A stretch of 64,000 bases of DNA, from positions 669,982 through 733,981 of the forward strand of contig CAADRB010000007.1 of NCBI GenBank assembly GCA_900708905.1, written 5' to 3'. Positions 13,414-25,926 of the stretch are shown one piece after another. The stretch's first letter is position 1; every line of letters starts with the position of its first letter. The DNA comes from Hymenolepis diminuta. Lineage: Eukaryota; Platyhelminthes; Cestoda; Cyclophyllidea; Hymenolepididae. Under the pieces are notes generated by a model that made no database searches, was not told where the DNA came from, and saw only the letters and a program-made list of their open reading frames with translations. Both the position numbers and the translations under genes were made by a program.

Positions 13414-16400
13414 TTAATACCATGCAAGCAAGTGCCATACGTTATTTGTTCTATTCTATTTGAAACAATCCAACATAACGTGTTTGTCTAAAGCCCATCA
13501 TGGATCGCATATTGTGTTAAATTGTTCAAAATATAACATGAAAGAAATAATCAAATTTTGTTTATACAGACTGACAATTTTAAATTTCGAAATGCAGATC
13601 AATAATTTATACTCAACGGGGCTTCCTCTTTGTCAACGATAATTTAATTATTGAATACATTTCTTCAGATGTGATAGAATTTGTGGTTTTTAGCTATTAA
13701 AATATTTGTAACTTGTGTTACGAATACAAATGTGCTGGCATTTTTAGTTGCTATGGCTCTTGTAAAACATCTGCTTACTTAATGATAATAAGGACCAATT
13801 TTAGGTTTATTCCATATAATCATGGCTTACACTTAACTTGGCGCCAATTTTTGAGTTAATTTGTTTATATTTCATCATTAACAGCCATATTTTTTCCTTA
13901 TTTTGTGACGCAGTTGGCTCTTGTTTGAAAAATTCGACTGGGAGTATTTTTTGATCTTTCGGGGTACGCATACTTAAGCTATTTTAAATTTGATTACAAA
14001 CTTGATGAAATGATTTCTTTTTTCTATCTTCCTTCGGATAATATGGTTTTCGGAGATCAGAAAATTGCAAAATATTGTCGTTTTCTTGTCTTCATGTTCT
14101 TTGCCAAGATAGAATCTGATAAAATGAAAGTATATTAATCTGGAAATTTCAAATAAAATAATTTTTGTAATTGTTACTAAGTACTAATTTATTTTCGTCA
14201 GTTTAAAGCTTATTATCAGACCCAGAGAACAGTTTCTGATTTTATTCCATATAAAGATACTTGGATAGATAAAAACGGTACACTTTGCGAGATAAAAAGG
14301 ATAATTATACACTTATTGTCGTGTATGTAGGACTTTATCAAGTGGATCAACTCTGGAGGTCTTAATTTCATATTTCAGCAATCATTTTGCTTACAAATAT
14401 TAAAAATTTTCATAGTTTATCAGGTGACATATCTTAATGCCTTCTGGAATTGACTCATCCGAATCACTCCTAGTATAAAAATGACTTTATCATTAACCTT
14501 CTCCACCTCAGTGTATTCCATCACATTTTCAATGATTATTGTCCGATTTCGTAGGGATTGTTCTAATACTCTTATAACTTTGGTTCGGCGCTTTTCGTTC
14601 TACATCTGACATATCTTGGAATCCTTACACATTTTGAAAAAGAATCTTCGTACATTTATTGGCGCTCCTCTGAATTTGAACTGGGAGTTTGAGCAGAACT
14701 TTATAGTTAGGTTTATTAAGATTCTCGACATATTATTTTTCCCACGTGTGACCTCGTTCATCTTTCCATCAGCCTCAATTTATCTGCTACTGTGTGAAAC
14801 CATAACGACGAAGTAACGACAGTAAAATAAAATGTTTCATATTTATGACAATAGCATGCAGTTTGATAACTGTGTTCTATGCATATTAAGTAGAGCATTA
14901 AAATAATGGATTTTAAATTTACTAGAATAATTTTATTCTTTTTAAATTATTTTCTCGAGCAAAAATTCTGTCACCATCTTTTTCCAAACTTTAAAGGTTA
15001 CTAGAGATTTACTGCACAAATAATACCATACCTCAACAATTATGACAAAGTATTTGTGCTTTCAAGATAGCTGTGTGAATTTTGATATAATTGGAGGACG
15101 TTGCTATTAAGGTGAAATGTTAACGGAATTTCTAATAACAAACTTACTAAGTCAAATTTCTTTGATTTCTTTATTCCATTTATTCATGCAAGCAAATGAA
15201 ATAGGAGCATAATACAAGCAAATGGCTCTGTTTTAGATTTAAAGCCATCAGTTAATGCAGCTTGCAATAAAATTTAATGCATCGCACCTTAAGTAGTCCT
15301 CGTTCGCGGAACCGTTGTTTAAGGCTTGATATTATCACTGAGAGAATTCGAAGTCATTCATGTATTATAATGTTCATAACTGTGCGACCTTCAAAATCCC
15401 CCTCTTACGCTTTCTGGAGAATTTTTAAACTACCCACAATTTCTAGTTTTTCCAGAACTATTGGATATTCTAAAAAGTCTGGCAATTAGATCAATACTAC
15501 TAATAAGCTTAGCTTAGAAGAAAATTTTACAAATTGTACAACGAGAAAGCATTCAATAAATGTCAAATAATTGAATCAATGAGGTTGGTAATATGGGATA
15601 GATTCAAAAAATTTAACTTCATTTCATTCAAATTCTTTAAGTTATTTAATTGACAAATTTTAGTGAATTGTTTTTTTTCCAAAGGAAAACCTTGAGAGTA
15701 TATTGCAATGAGCAATTTATATAAATGCACACAAATTGCATTTGGACAATTTTGACTGTTTCACAGTGGAATGTTTAAGCACTAAATCAGATTTTAGCAA
15801 AGGCTCTTAAAAATCCACGATAAGGAATGAAATTTTAAAAAAAGGAGCTATTAAATAGAGTCGATTACGGCTTCTGTGCCTTGTAATTAAAGACTTTTTC
15901 TTTAAAGATCGTATCAAAGATACAAAACACACAAGAAGACGTATAACTTTAAAATTTTAGTACAGTGGAGAGGAAACTTGCAAAGCTCTATCATTATCTT
16001 TTCTACGACTTTGACACTCTTCTCCACCTTTGATTTGTAGAATTTTTTGCTAGTTTTATTCTTAGAGATAATTATATGAAAGAATACATCGGCAGATCAG
16101 TGAACGCACGACCATTTTTTTCTTTGAGCACAAGACAAGACTTCGACAAGACTTCTAAGTTAACAGGACTCAATCAATAGTCAGTACTGTGCTGAATTAT
16201 TAATTACCTGGTTAATATTATTAAGTGTGTAACATTCATGGGATTAATCTTGAATCATAGTTAGTTGGCTATTAATAAGTATGTCTAGTATTAATTCAAT
16301 TATTTTAAACTTATATCGCTCCGCATGCATTTTCCCGGCACCTTTGAACAATCATTTCTCCCAAAAATGGACTTTCAGTTCAACTTATCACAAACAATCT

Positions 16401-18509
16401 AAAAAAATTTTAAATTATTATAAATCTTATTCCATAATATATTTCGTCAATACTGATTCATAATTCAATAGATAAAATAGGACATAAAATTCTCTGAAAA
16501 TTTTATAATTTAATTATTTCACTGCTACCCTATTTTTATTGATTTCACCCTTTTTATTAAAGTATATATATATATATATATATATATTACAATAGATTCA
16601 ATGGTCAGATGGAAAATGTTTACTTAATGGATAAACAGTCCAGTTGCAGTTCAAGAGAAGAAAATTTTTCTCTAGAGGAGAACAAAAACCGGATCCATAA
16701 GAAGATACATATGAGTAGTAAAGTGTCTCACATTCAGTGGCAAAAAAATCTTTTTCAGCCCGATTCGTGCACATGAAATTAATCTTTTTGGTTAATTAAT
16801 TTCGATTAGGCAAAGATATTTTTACTCAATCCAAAACGGAAAACATATTCAAAGTTCTAATGATCATATCAAATAATTTTGCTACTTTGGGACGATGTTT
16901 ATAAGTTCTCGTGTAAGTCCCAGCTCTAATATGTTTTTGCAAGAGAGATACTTCATGATGCTATGCTCGGCCAAAGTAGATCTTAGGAATGTTGTCAAGA
17001 ACTGTAGTGAATGTATTTTCTAATGGGCATTTTTAAACCAAAAGAGGAGTTATTATGAGAAATACAATCCGTCATTTTTGAGATCTCAAACAGAAGGTTT
17101 GAAATTATATAAGCAGAAATCAAAATAATTGTCGAGAAAGGGAAGAGTATGTGATCAAAAAATACCACGGCTACTAGTTGAAAGAGTAGCTTTGAATGAA
17201 ATAGAACGAAACAAATTTGAAAAAATGTTTAAAAAGCGAATTAGAAGGACAATTGAGTCTATCAACCAATTAATGTTCTCGGTTGTTTGTTTTAAGTCAA
17301 AGTTTTTTTCACCTTTTTAAACAAACTGACAAAGAAAGCAAGAATTAGTTGGTATGTTTTAGCTATATTAATATGTAATGCTTGCATGTTATATTATCAT
17401 TTATGAGTTATAAATAGCTCATTTTATGACAACAATACGACAAAAGTAGTGGCCACAATTGTTCAAGCGCTGCATAAACACAGTGATTTCCGTTTTTTTC
17501 TCAAAATTTTATCGCACACTCGGTTTGGGATTTAATTGTTCCCTAGAAGGGGTAAAATTGTCACAAAAATATGAATATAAGACTTTAGATTTATATTTTA
17601 CCAACAATTTATCTGAAAAATAGCCAGGAAGAATCTCAAATGCCGTTCTAATGCAAAATGATTACTTTTGCAATAAAATTTACAATCAAACTGACAAAAT
17701 TCTAAGTACGACGTGTATATAATATTTAAGGGAATATAATACTACATTCCAATATGCTATTATAGAAGTTCGAGTAAAAACTAATGCATATTATCTAGCG
17801 TTTCGATGGAATCAGTTGTAGATATGGAAAGAGAATTGATAAAATCACCTTTGTATATGAATCCACAATCACGTGATAGCGGGACATTTAAGCGCATAAT
17901 ATCCTTAAAAAATAACTTTATTAAAATGTATGCAATTTTATTACAAACGGGGGTTTAAAAGAATTCCATCTAGCCACCGTCTCACCCATTTTGAACTCAG
18001 ATAAATACTTCCGATCTAATAATCTAGGTATTTTCATATTCATATCACTTATCATTAATGAATTCTTAATAAAGCAAATTATGAATATCATTATTTAAAT
18101 CTTAACTTTATTTTTGTTGGATATTTTGCACCGCTAACATTATTTTTAGAGCACGTTCAGGAAATGACTTTTTAGTGGAGTTCAGAAAAGAAGAAATAAC
18201 CCTTGTAAATAGACAAATTCAGTTCTTGGTATCATAGAAGTACCACTAAAAACCCCAAAACCGATCATTTTTAATAATTGATATTATTAAAAGTGCAGCT
18301 GATGTATTTTAGGCCGGCGATTTTGAAATTTAAATTCTATTCAATAATATCTTAACACATAAATAAATTTCTCTATTCGGGATCGCACAAGGTGACGCTT
18401 ATATTAGAGAGATGAAAATAAAACAGTTGTAATCGTACTTTGCATTTTTTAAATATAATTAACTCTATGAAATGGCAAAACTGTTCTCTGAATTATTGAT
18501 ATCATTGTC
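13414..18509. other. Intergenic, no gene recognised
   Basis: AT-rich sequence with short chance ORFs (for example 15277-15489, plus strand) that show no known domain. It contains a (TA)n microsatellite at 16563. No other repeat or RNA gene was recognised. Confidence 0.6.
16563..16586. repeat. (TA)12 microsatellite
   Basis: Twelve uninterrupted TA units read directly from the sequence. Confidence 0.95.
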
Positions 18510-19062
18510 TCATCTTGTTCGCAAGATGGCGGATTCGGCGATAATGGCTGTCCCAGTTGTCCCAGAAATTAGCTCATCGGCTACAAACATCAATGGAGAC
18601 GATTGCTGATATGTTTTATGTCAGATCTCAACAACCACGGGATTGAATGATTTGAGAGATCGTTAATAAACATCTCTTGGCATTAGGGGTCTAGATTCAG
18701 CGTTGATACAAAATTCTGCAAAATTTCAGGGAGGAGAGGGAGGGGGGCTTCAACGATTTCCTCTCACCTAAGTTTCGTTAAGCAGATGCTGTAGACGGTG
18801 TGATTTGGAGAACCTAATTCTTAGGGAATCTCATTATTGAGAATTTCATAAAAAACAGTACATCCCCAACTCTCTCACGGTTATCACGCGGCAGAGCAAA
18901 GAAGACAAAAAAATTTCTTCTATCATAACATTTAACTGGCCGCAGATTTCCACTTTCGAAAACTCGGCTCTGAAGTTTTCATGGCCACAGACAGACCAGG
19001 AGCTGGCAGCTGCTTGCATTTCTTTCGATAAAGAATCCATAACAGAAGTATGTAACCATTAA
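18510..19062. other. Coding-like island, strand unresolved
   Basis: Two GC-richer patches are open on both strands. Minus reading: an ATG exon at 19040-18879 (54 codons, starts MDSLSKEMQAAASS, ends at ACC|GTGAGA) joins in phase 0 to 18605-18510 (acceptor ATATCAG, 31 codons, ends ILRTR, stop). This gives an 85-residue protein across a 273-nt intron. Plus reading: an exon from about 18859 (acceptor AAAACAG) to 19047 (donor GAA|GTATGT) contains ITFNWPQISTFENSA, and a separate 27-codon ATG frame lies at 18526-18609. Neither product is recognised. The minus model is slightly preferred because it has a start, matching phases and a stop. Both could be remnants of a transposon or gene. Confidence 0.3.
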
Positions 19063-22000
19063 TCGCACTAATTTGCCTACGGAGGTCATTTAATTATAGA
19101 GAAAAGCACCAATTATCAAGAAATAATGAGAAATCGCAAATTTAAATAAAAGGTTTAGTACCAAAATTGAAAGCTAAGAATCTGAGCAGAGTGGAAGGAA
19201 ATACGATCAAATATAAAGTTTAAAATGCAGCAATTAGAATATCTAATAGAAAATCAGAATGTTAATTTAAATGTGAAAGTAGCAAAATACGAATTCGTCT
19301 GAAGTATTTTACCGCTGGTCATTATAAAGGTAAAACCTTGGAGAAGATAAAAGTGAAAAGGAAAAAAATATTTAAGCGATTGTTAATAGTGTATATTTAG
19401 TCAAACCATTTTACATTCCGCAAGTTTTACAATTTGCAACTGTTACATATTGTGGGCTCCGTACAAAAAGCTCAGAATGTGATACCCGGTATTTTGATTT
19501 CTGCATTATTTTCCTTTTGGACCCTCATTTCAGCTCCTACTGGATTGATTTGATATTTTGTATCTTTAAATAGTATCCCCTGATTAAAATTTTGGAAAGT
19601 TTTTACAAAGCTGTGGGCAATAAGGAATAATTTTTTCGCAATTAGTGACCTCCAACCTGGATTTCTTACTTAGCAAAATGATGGATATAAATTTTAAAAA
19701 ATATAATTAAATTTAAGAAAAAACGAAAGAAAAATGTTTAATAACGGCTTTGATTAAGTAAATAGGAAACGGAAAACTTGAGTATAAGCGGGAGGAAGTG
19801 AAGCATACATTCTCGGAATATGAAATCAGCCATATGTGAAATTTCAGATCTGATTTAATAAAAATATTGAATTATTTCCCAAATTGTATATTTAACTTAT
19901 TTAATGTAAATAATAAAAATAAAACTGTGTAAGATAAATTTTTAGCTAATGAATTAGCCTGTTATTATATATACACACAAATGAAACTGGTACCACTCAT
20001 TTGCTTTCTACCTCCTCGATAAATTTCGCCGTTTTAATTCATATTCCAATAAACTCCAGATAGAAAAATCTGTCTCCTATTCCCTAAGTGCAAATGTGCT
20101 TACGGAATTAACCAAAACTTTTTAATTTCTTCAATTTCCCGGATAAAATTAGCTTTACTTGTTCATTTATTTCGCTACGCAAATGAATTAACAAGCACAA
20201 GGTTGATAAGGTTGCTTCATTAAACTCTAAATCAAATGGTTGAATGTTAAATTTCCAATTTCAGGGCAGAAAAACAAGAAATTTGGTAGTTTAAACCACT
20301 ATCGTTTTGAATTCATGCATTTACACGGTTATATTAGCAATATAATTTAACTTACTACTCAAATCCCGAGTAGAGTTAACAATAATCTGTTCCAAAGATA
20401 AAAAAGGCCGCAATGAGCAAATAAAAGAACAGCTCAGAGGTTGTTAGAAAAAATAAGACAACAAGCTATGAAAAGCAGCGAACAAAAAAGAGAATCTCAA
20501 AATATTCCCTTGTTTCTGTCATTGATCGCATCCTAGATTCGATATGTTTTAATTAATTCTATTATCGTAATGTTGATCGTGTTTAAGAAAATAGATTATC
20601 AGAAGCATATTATTTTCTTCTGAATCTGGAACCATACTTGCATGGAATGTAGTCGATTTCATTAGTTTATAATTTTATATTCTCTTTGATTTACCTGAGT
20701 TATTGTTAAAATTGCTCAATAAAAAATATTCCCCTTTTTCTCATTGTTTTCATTAAAATAAAATGCTCATAGTAAATAAGCGATGTATTTTGTGTAAAAA
20801 TATAAAATTTTATGTTTCTAAATTATTGAATTTTGGGAGTGCTCCTTATGAAATATATTTGTCTTCTTTTAGAATATGGAGATGGCGATTAAAGTTTGGT
20901 AAAAAGCCCCTATGGAATGTATGGAAAATAAAATCCAAAAGCAAAATTTAAATAAATTTCAGAAATTGATGTATTTATAAACATTATATTAATCTGAGTA
21001 CAAATAATTGCAAGTGTTTGCATAAGAGTGACATTTAACTAAAATGTAGAAGAGTAATGATATGTAATTTTGCACATGATTTGTGAACAAACACTTTTTC
21101 TAAGGGCATTGAAATTCATTTTTTTAAAAACGAAACATACGAATCATTTATCGAAGTTTATATATATATTCATATTTTTTCCTTCTCGCAAAGAGGGTAA
21201 AGTTGAAAAAAAAAGTGAAGATATTTTAATCGAAAAGTGCAGGAATAATTATATCTGAATGAGTGGCGGTCATTTCGTGCCGATAGAAGCCGGCGATTAA
21301 TATTATATATATGGATAGGCCTATAACTTGCAATCAAAATCCACCAGTTTATTTGCACAATTAAGATAAATATTATCAGTCTATCCCCTAGAAGGTCTAA
21401 TAGGAAGTCAAAGACCGAAGTTCACGGCTACGACGTTTGTGTTTAACTTTGGGATAATTTAATCCCACAGCTTGTATTCAATTGGCGGGAGCATATCGCT
21501 CCTGAAAGTTTGATAGTTATTCAGTACATCAGTGAAGAGGACTTCTATTCGTAAAAAGCCCATGTTTGGTTAACAAAGTGCTCTAGATTATTTGTATTTC
21601 GCCCTATTATCCTCCTCTCGGGTTTGAGTCAACCATATTCGAGAGATATCTAGTGGACAAATATAAAATGATGGGAGAGGCTACACTTCCTAGCATCGCA
21701 ACAGAATGAGGGCCTGAATTTGCAAAAAATCTATTATTCATAAGGAGAAATTATCTATTAGTCTGGTAGTTAAAAACAATTTCTACTTTACTGCAGCATT
21801 AAGCATCAACAATGTCTCAAGATAAGGAAAGCAATTTGCCGTACGTGATCACACGATATACATTTATGTGTATGATTAATATTAGTTCTTTATTGCTCCG
21901 AGAACCACTGACGAACAAAAATAATGAAAACAGAAAAATAAGTAGAAAATATTTTTGGCAAAATTTTGTGATCATGGCAGAAAAATGGGAATTTCGTCAT

Positions 22001-25000
22001 CAAAATCAAGGATAAATTATTACTTTCTGGAGAAAGAGAGAGATTTTATGAATTAGAATAAATATTTAACTGCGAAATCTTTTAATTTACTTTGCTTGTC
22101 ATTAGAAGGCAAAAATTTGAAAAAGTGGGCATTTAATATGGCCTTTTTATGAAAATAATAACTTTAATCCATTGTATTGTGAAATTAACATAAGTTTTAT
22201 ATATAAAGAAAAATTTTGCCTCGATTATGATCTTTCAAACTCCTATTTATTGCTTACAGGATGATAATTAAGAGGGATAAGCTTTTCGCTAAATATCCTG
22301 AATTAGACAGTGGAAGAAGGTTTATACCCAAAGTTAACCACTTGTCAAAGATCGAGTTACGGAAGTATTCAAAAATTACAGAGCTTTTGACTGACATAGA
22401 CTTCCATTCGCACTGACCTATTCTGTTCTATAACAAGTCGACTAGCAGGATAGTACTAGTGTATTGAATTTTAAAACAGCAAAGTCTATTAGACTTCTTT
22501 AAAGTTGAACTGATCTTTAATCGTCTTGCATTCAGTGATTTATTGCATCCACTTTAACAAATTAACTTGAGAGTTCACTTATCTGGAAGATGAAGATACA
22601 TTCGGTCAGACTAATTTGAGCCATCAATGAACATTTATGATATATTTACATTTTCTAAAAGAATGTTTTCTTTAGGTGTATTTAATGAACGAATGGGCTA
22701 TTTATTTGCTGAGGCAAAGCATATTTCTTAGGTGAAAATTTTCTAAATATTTTCAAATAACGTTTCATGCAACTGTGTGGTCTCTGCAAAATATATCTCT
22801 GGATATATCAAATTTCCTCCGCCATGTAATCCCGACTTGGGCGAAGAAAAAAATACATTTGCTTATCTAATGCAGTTTCTTATATATATATCTACTGCTT
22901 TAGAATTGGAATTTGTATTATCCGTGGTAACAGAGGAAAAAATAAAAAATAAAATATATAATCGACTCATGGGGCTCGGGGCGAAGAGGAGATTATTCAA
23001 GGCATCAAATTGGTCTGATTTTATTCACGTCACGTATCTATGGGATTTTGGAAGGAAAAGATATTTGATTTTTCCTTAGCTATTCTCCAGGCTGAACATT
23101 AAATTCTATACCACTCTTCACTGTGATACTAGGAAAGCGTGAGAAGAAAGGACAGTGCTGAGGAGGATTTGATTTAACAGGACAAGAAACCCCGAGACAA
23201 AGAGGGTGGAGATGTGTGGACATGTTGACAATGGACCATCAGTGTAGTTACAATGGCACTTATGTAGGTTGATAGGAGCACAGCGGAGGTTGAGGTAAGA
23301 GGAAAAACTGGTCAGGTACCCACTAATATTTACTGGTTGGTGAGCTTTTGGTCGATTGCGCACAAATTTTGCTTTCATTGTTCGAAGATAAAATTTTACT
23401 TTGTGATAAAAGATCAATTTGACCACTATTTGATTTTTCAACTTGCATTGCAGACTTCAGGCCAGCACAGCCCAGAGCTAGTGTAGCAGTTGGATAAATT
23501 TAGCGGCTATTCATACTATTCTATTCAATTTATTTAATATAATAGTCGGAGAAGGTCATCAACTCTTGCAAAGGCGTTTGAAAGTAGTTCATTTTGTCAT
23601 TTTACTCTTGTTTTAATGTTCATTTTATCGACCACGAAAAAAATTAATATTGCACACCTTTGACAGTACAAAATATATTCTATGCTTAAATAGTATATTT
23701 TAGAAGTAAAGGTGACATCATATTAAAGTGGAGATAAAATTAAGTACAAATTATCCGGATATAAGTGGCTTTAGACTTCTCATAAACGGGATACAATAAA
23801 TAGAAAATAATTATAAGAAAAAATTTCGTGCTAAAATATTAAAAATTCGAATAATAAACACTGAGCATCATGGGGAAGCTTTTGCTGCAATCTACCGAAT
23901 TAATCATGAAATACAATATTGGAACATGGAATACCCATTCAGTAAACATTATATAACCCGATTTAAAATCAAATAAAATAAGACTCTTTTACACTCTGAC
24001 GTCTCTCTCAGCGTATTTTGGACACCCTCCTCCATAAAATTTGTCAAATTTTTACTTCCCATAATTTAACATTGTAATTTTGTTATATTTTTTTAGTTAT
24101 TGGATAGAACTTTTATTTGCGCTCCATTACCATACATCTGTAATAATTAACATCTAAAACAAATTAAATGGGTTCTTGATCTTTGCGCAATATATCTGCG
24201 ATGGATAAGAGGAATACTCGATATATTCCTGTTACTCAGTTCCAAATGAACAATAAAACAATTAATAACATCACTTCATAAAAAATCAATAGAATAATAG
24301 GTACATTTTAATTATTCGTTGGAAAATGTTTTTTGCTTGTTTTATAGGGGCAATTATTCCAGCGCCAATTTAAATTTGTTTATTGAAAGAAAATTTATAC
24401 TCAGAATGTCATAGCTATCTCCATCTTTCAATAAGAACAAAATAGGATACAAACGGCTGGTTTAATTTTTGGTCCCTTGTTTATTTTTTATCCTAAAATT
24501 TAAAATTAACAAAATTCATTCAAGTGTAGCCAATTAAAACTATGTCTTATTTTTTTGTTTCAAAAATTCACAACCCGTCACAATTTAAATTTACTGCCAA
24601 CATAAAATTACAGTTAAATCAATCATTTTGATGTTTCCATTAATAAATAAATTCTTTCTGCTGTATTAATTTAATTTTCATAAACATTTACATTATTTAA
24701 TTAATTTTTAAGTAGCAACGGAGTTATTCACTGCCAAAACTGGAACTAAGTATCGACTAACATTTGAAGCTCAAATAAATGGGGCTTTCAATCCCAGTGA
24801 TTTCAGGAAACTAATACAAATTCTTACCCAATGAATACTTTTACAGTGAAATTAGTAGTTGTAAGTAATCTAACTGGTTTTTGGGCCTTTTTAAGCTATC
24901 AACCTTCAAGCGAGATGGAGATAACAGAGATTGCGGGTAAAGAGCTTCACTAGACACAAAGAAAATTCGCAGATTATTGAGAAATTGATAGATGAAATGG

Positions 25001-25701
25001 CAGGATTTGTGAATCCGCAGAAAGAGCATTTATAATTTGGAAATAAAGATAAACAAATTAGCTCAGTTTTCTAATATTCTAAGTATTTGATAAAATTCAG
25101 ATTAAGTGTCTGGAGGTCATAAGAAATACGTCGGGTCTCAGGTGACGAATTGAACATCAAGGATGAATGAAACCACACAGTAGGAAAGTTTAGATGCGCT
25201 TTAAAGGAAAATAATTATGAAAGTTATAATAAAGTTGGTCACCAGGATACAATATTTCTAAAACTAATCTCTCTAGTGACATTTTAATTGCTTTGATGTT
25301 CGGTAGTGAAATTTCATTTTAAATTAATCTTAAATTGTCCCTTCATTTATGCGTTCCATTTCCTATAACAATTTGTTTAAAAAGTACAAATCATTTTATC
25401 GACATCATCAAGATCTTTCCTTCCTTTAAGTTTGAGTAAAATACTTCGGAATAGAAAAACAGTCCCACAACATCGTTACGTCCAAACGCTATATTTTCTA
25501 CCGCATTAAGACAGATACAAGGAGATTTTTAATTACATTGGGAATAATTCATTGTGAATTAGATTTGTGTCATAAAATCAAAGATGATTAATGAAAAAGC
25601 CAAAACACTTTCCGACATCTGCAATTCCCCGATCAAGGACACAGAGTTGAGAGTGAACAAGAATGCATTGAACATCAATAATTTTAGTTGAAGAGTGTTA
25701 G
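19063..25701. other. Intergenic, no gene recognised
   Basis: AT-rich sequence. The longest frames, about 100 codons at 22777-23079 plus and 107 codons at 23118-23441 minus, have no domain I recognise and no matching exons. They are treated as chance or unknown. No transposon was recognised. Confidence 0.55.
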
Positions 25702-25926
25702 AGAAAGGAAGGAAGTAAAGGAAAGAGAAGAAGAACAAGAACAAAGAGCCGAAAGTTTGCGCCGAGTGTCTTGAAGTCGTCTTGTCTGGAATTGCCCAGA
25801 CAAAAGGCTGCGTCACTGAAAGAGAGGTGGGAAAAAATCAACGATCGATACTCTACAACTGCGATTTCGCCACTAGAGTGGCTAAGATACACTCCGTTTA
25901 ATCAGTCATTGAAATGCAAAATATAA
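25702..25926 (+). other. Coding-like ORF of 74 codons, unknown
   Basis: A 74-codon frame with no methionine start sits in a purine-rich, GC-richer patch. The first 20 residues are strongly basic (GKRRRTRTKSRKF). The rest is mixed and tryptophan-containing (LKERWEKINDRY, ISPLEWLRY). A different plus frame just upstream (from an acceptor-like TTTTAG near 25686) reads as a charged helix-like peptide (KEREEEQEQRAESL). Minus-strand frames are open too, so local composition alone could explain all of this. It is a candidate exon or decayed gene. Confidence 0.2.

Noticed and set aside
22777..23079. Plus-strand frame of 100 codons starting at GTG
   Set aside because: No recognisable motif, and the start is not ATG. 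A chance frame of this length is plausible over 64 kb in six frames.
23118..23441. Minus-strand frame of 107 codons with several cysteines
   Set aside because: Considered as an exon or repeat copy, but it lacks splice partners, family motifs and the landmark words of the dispersed repeat.
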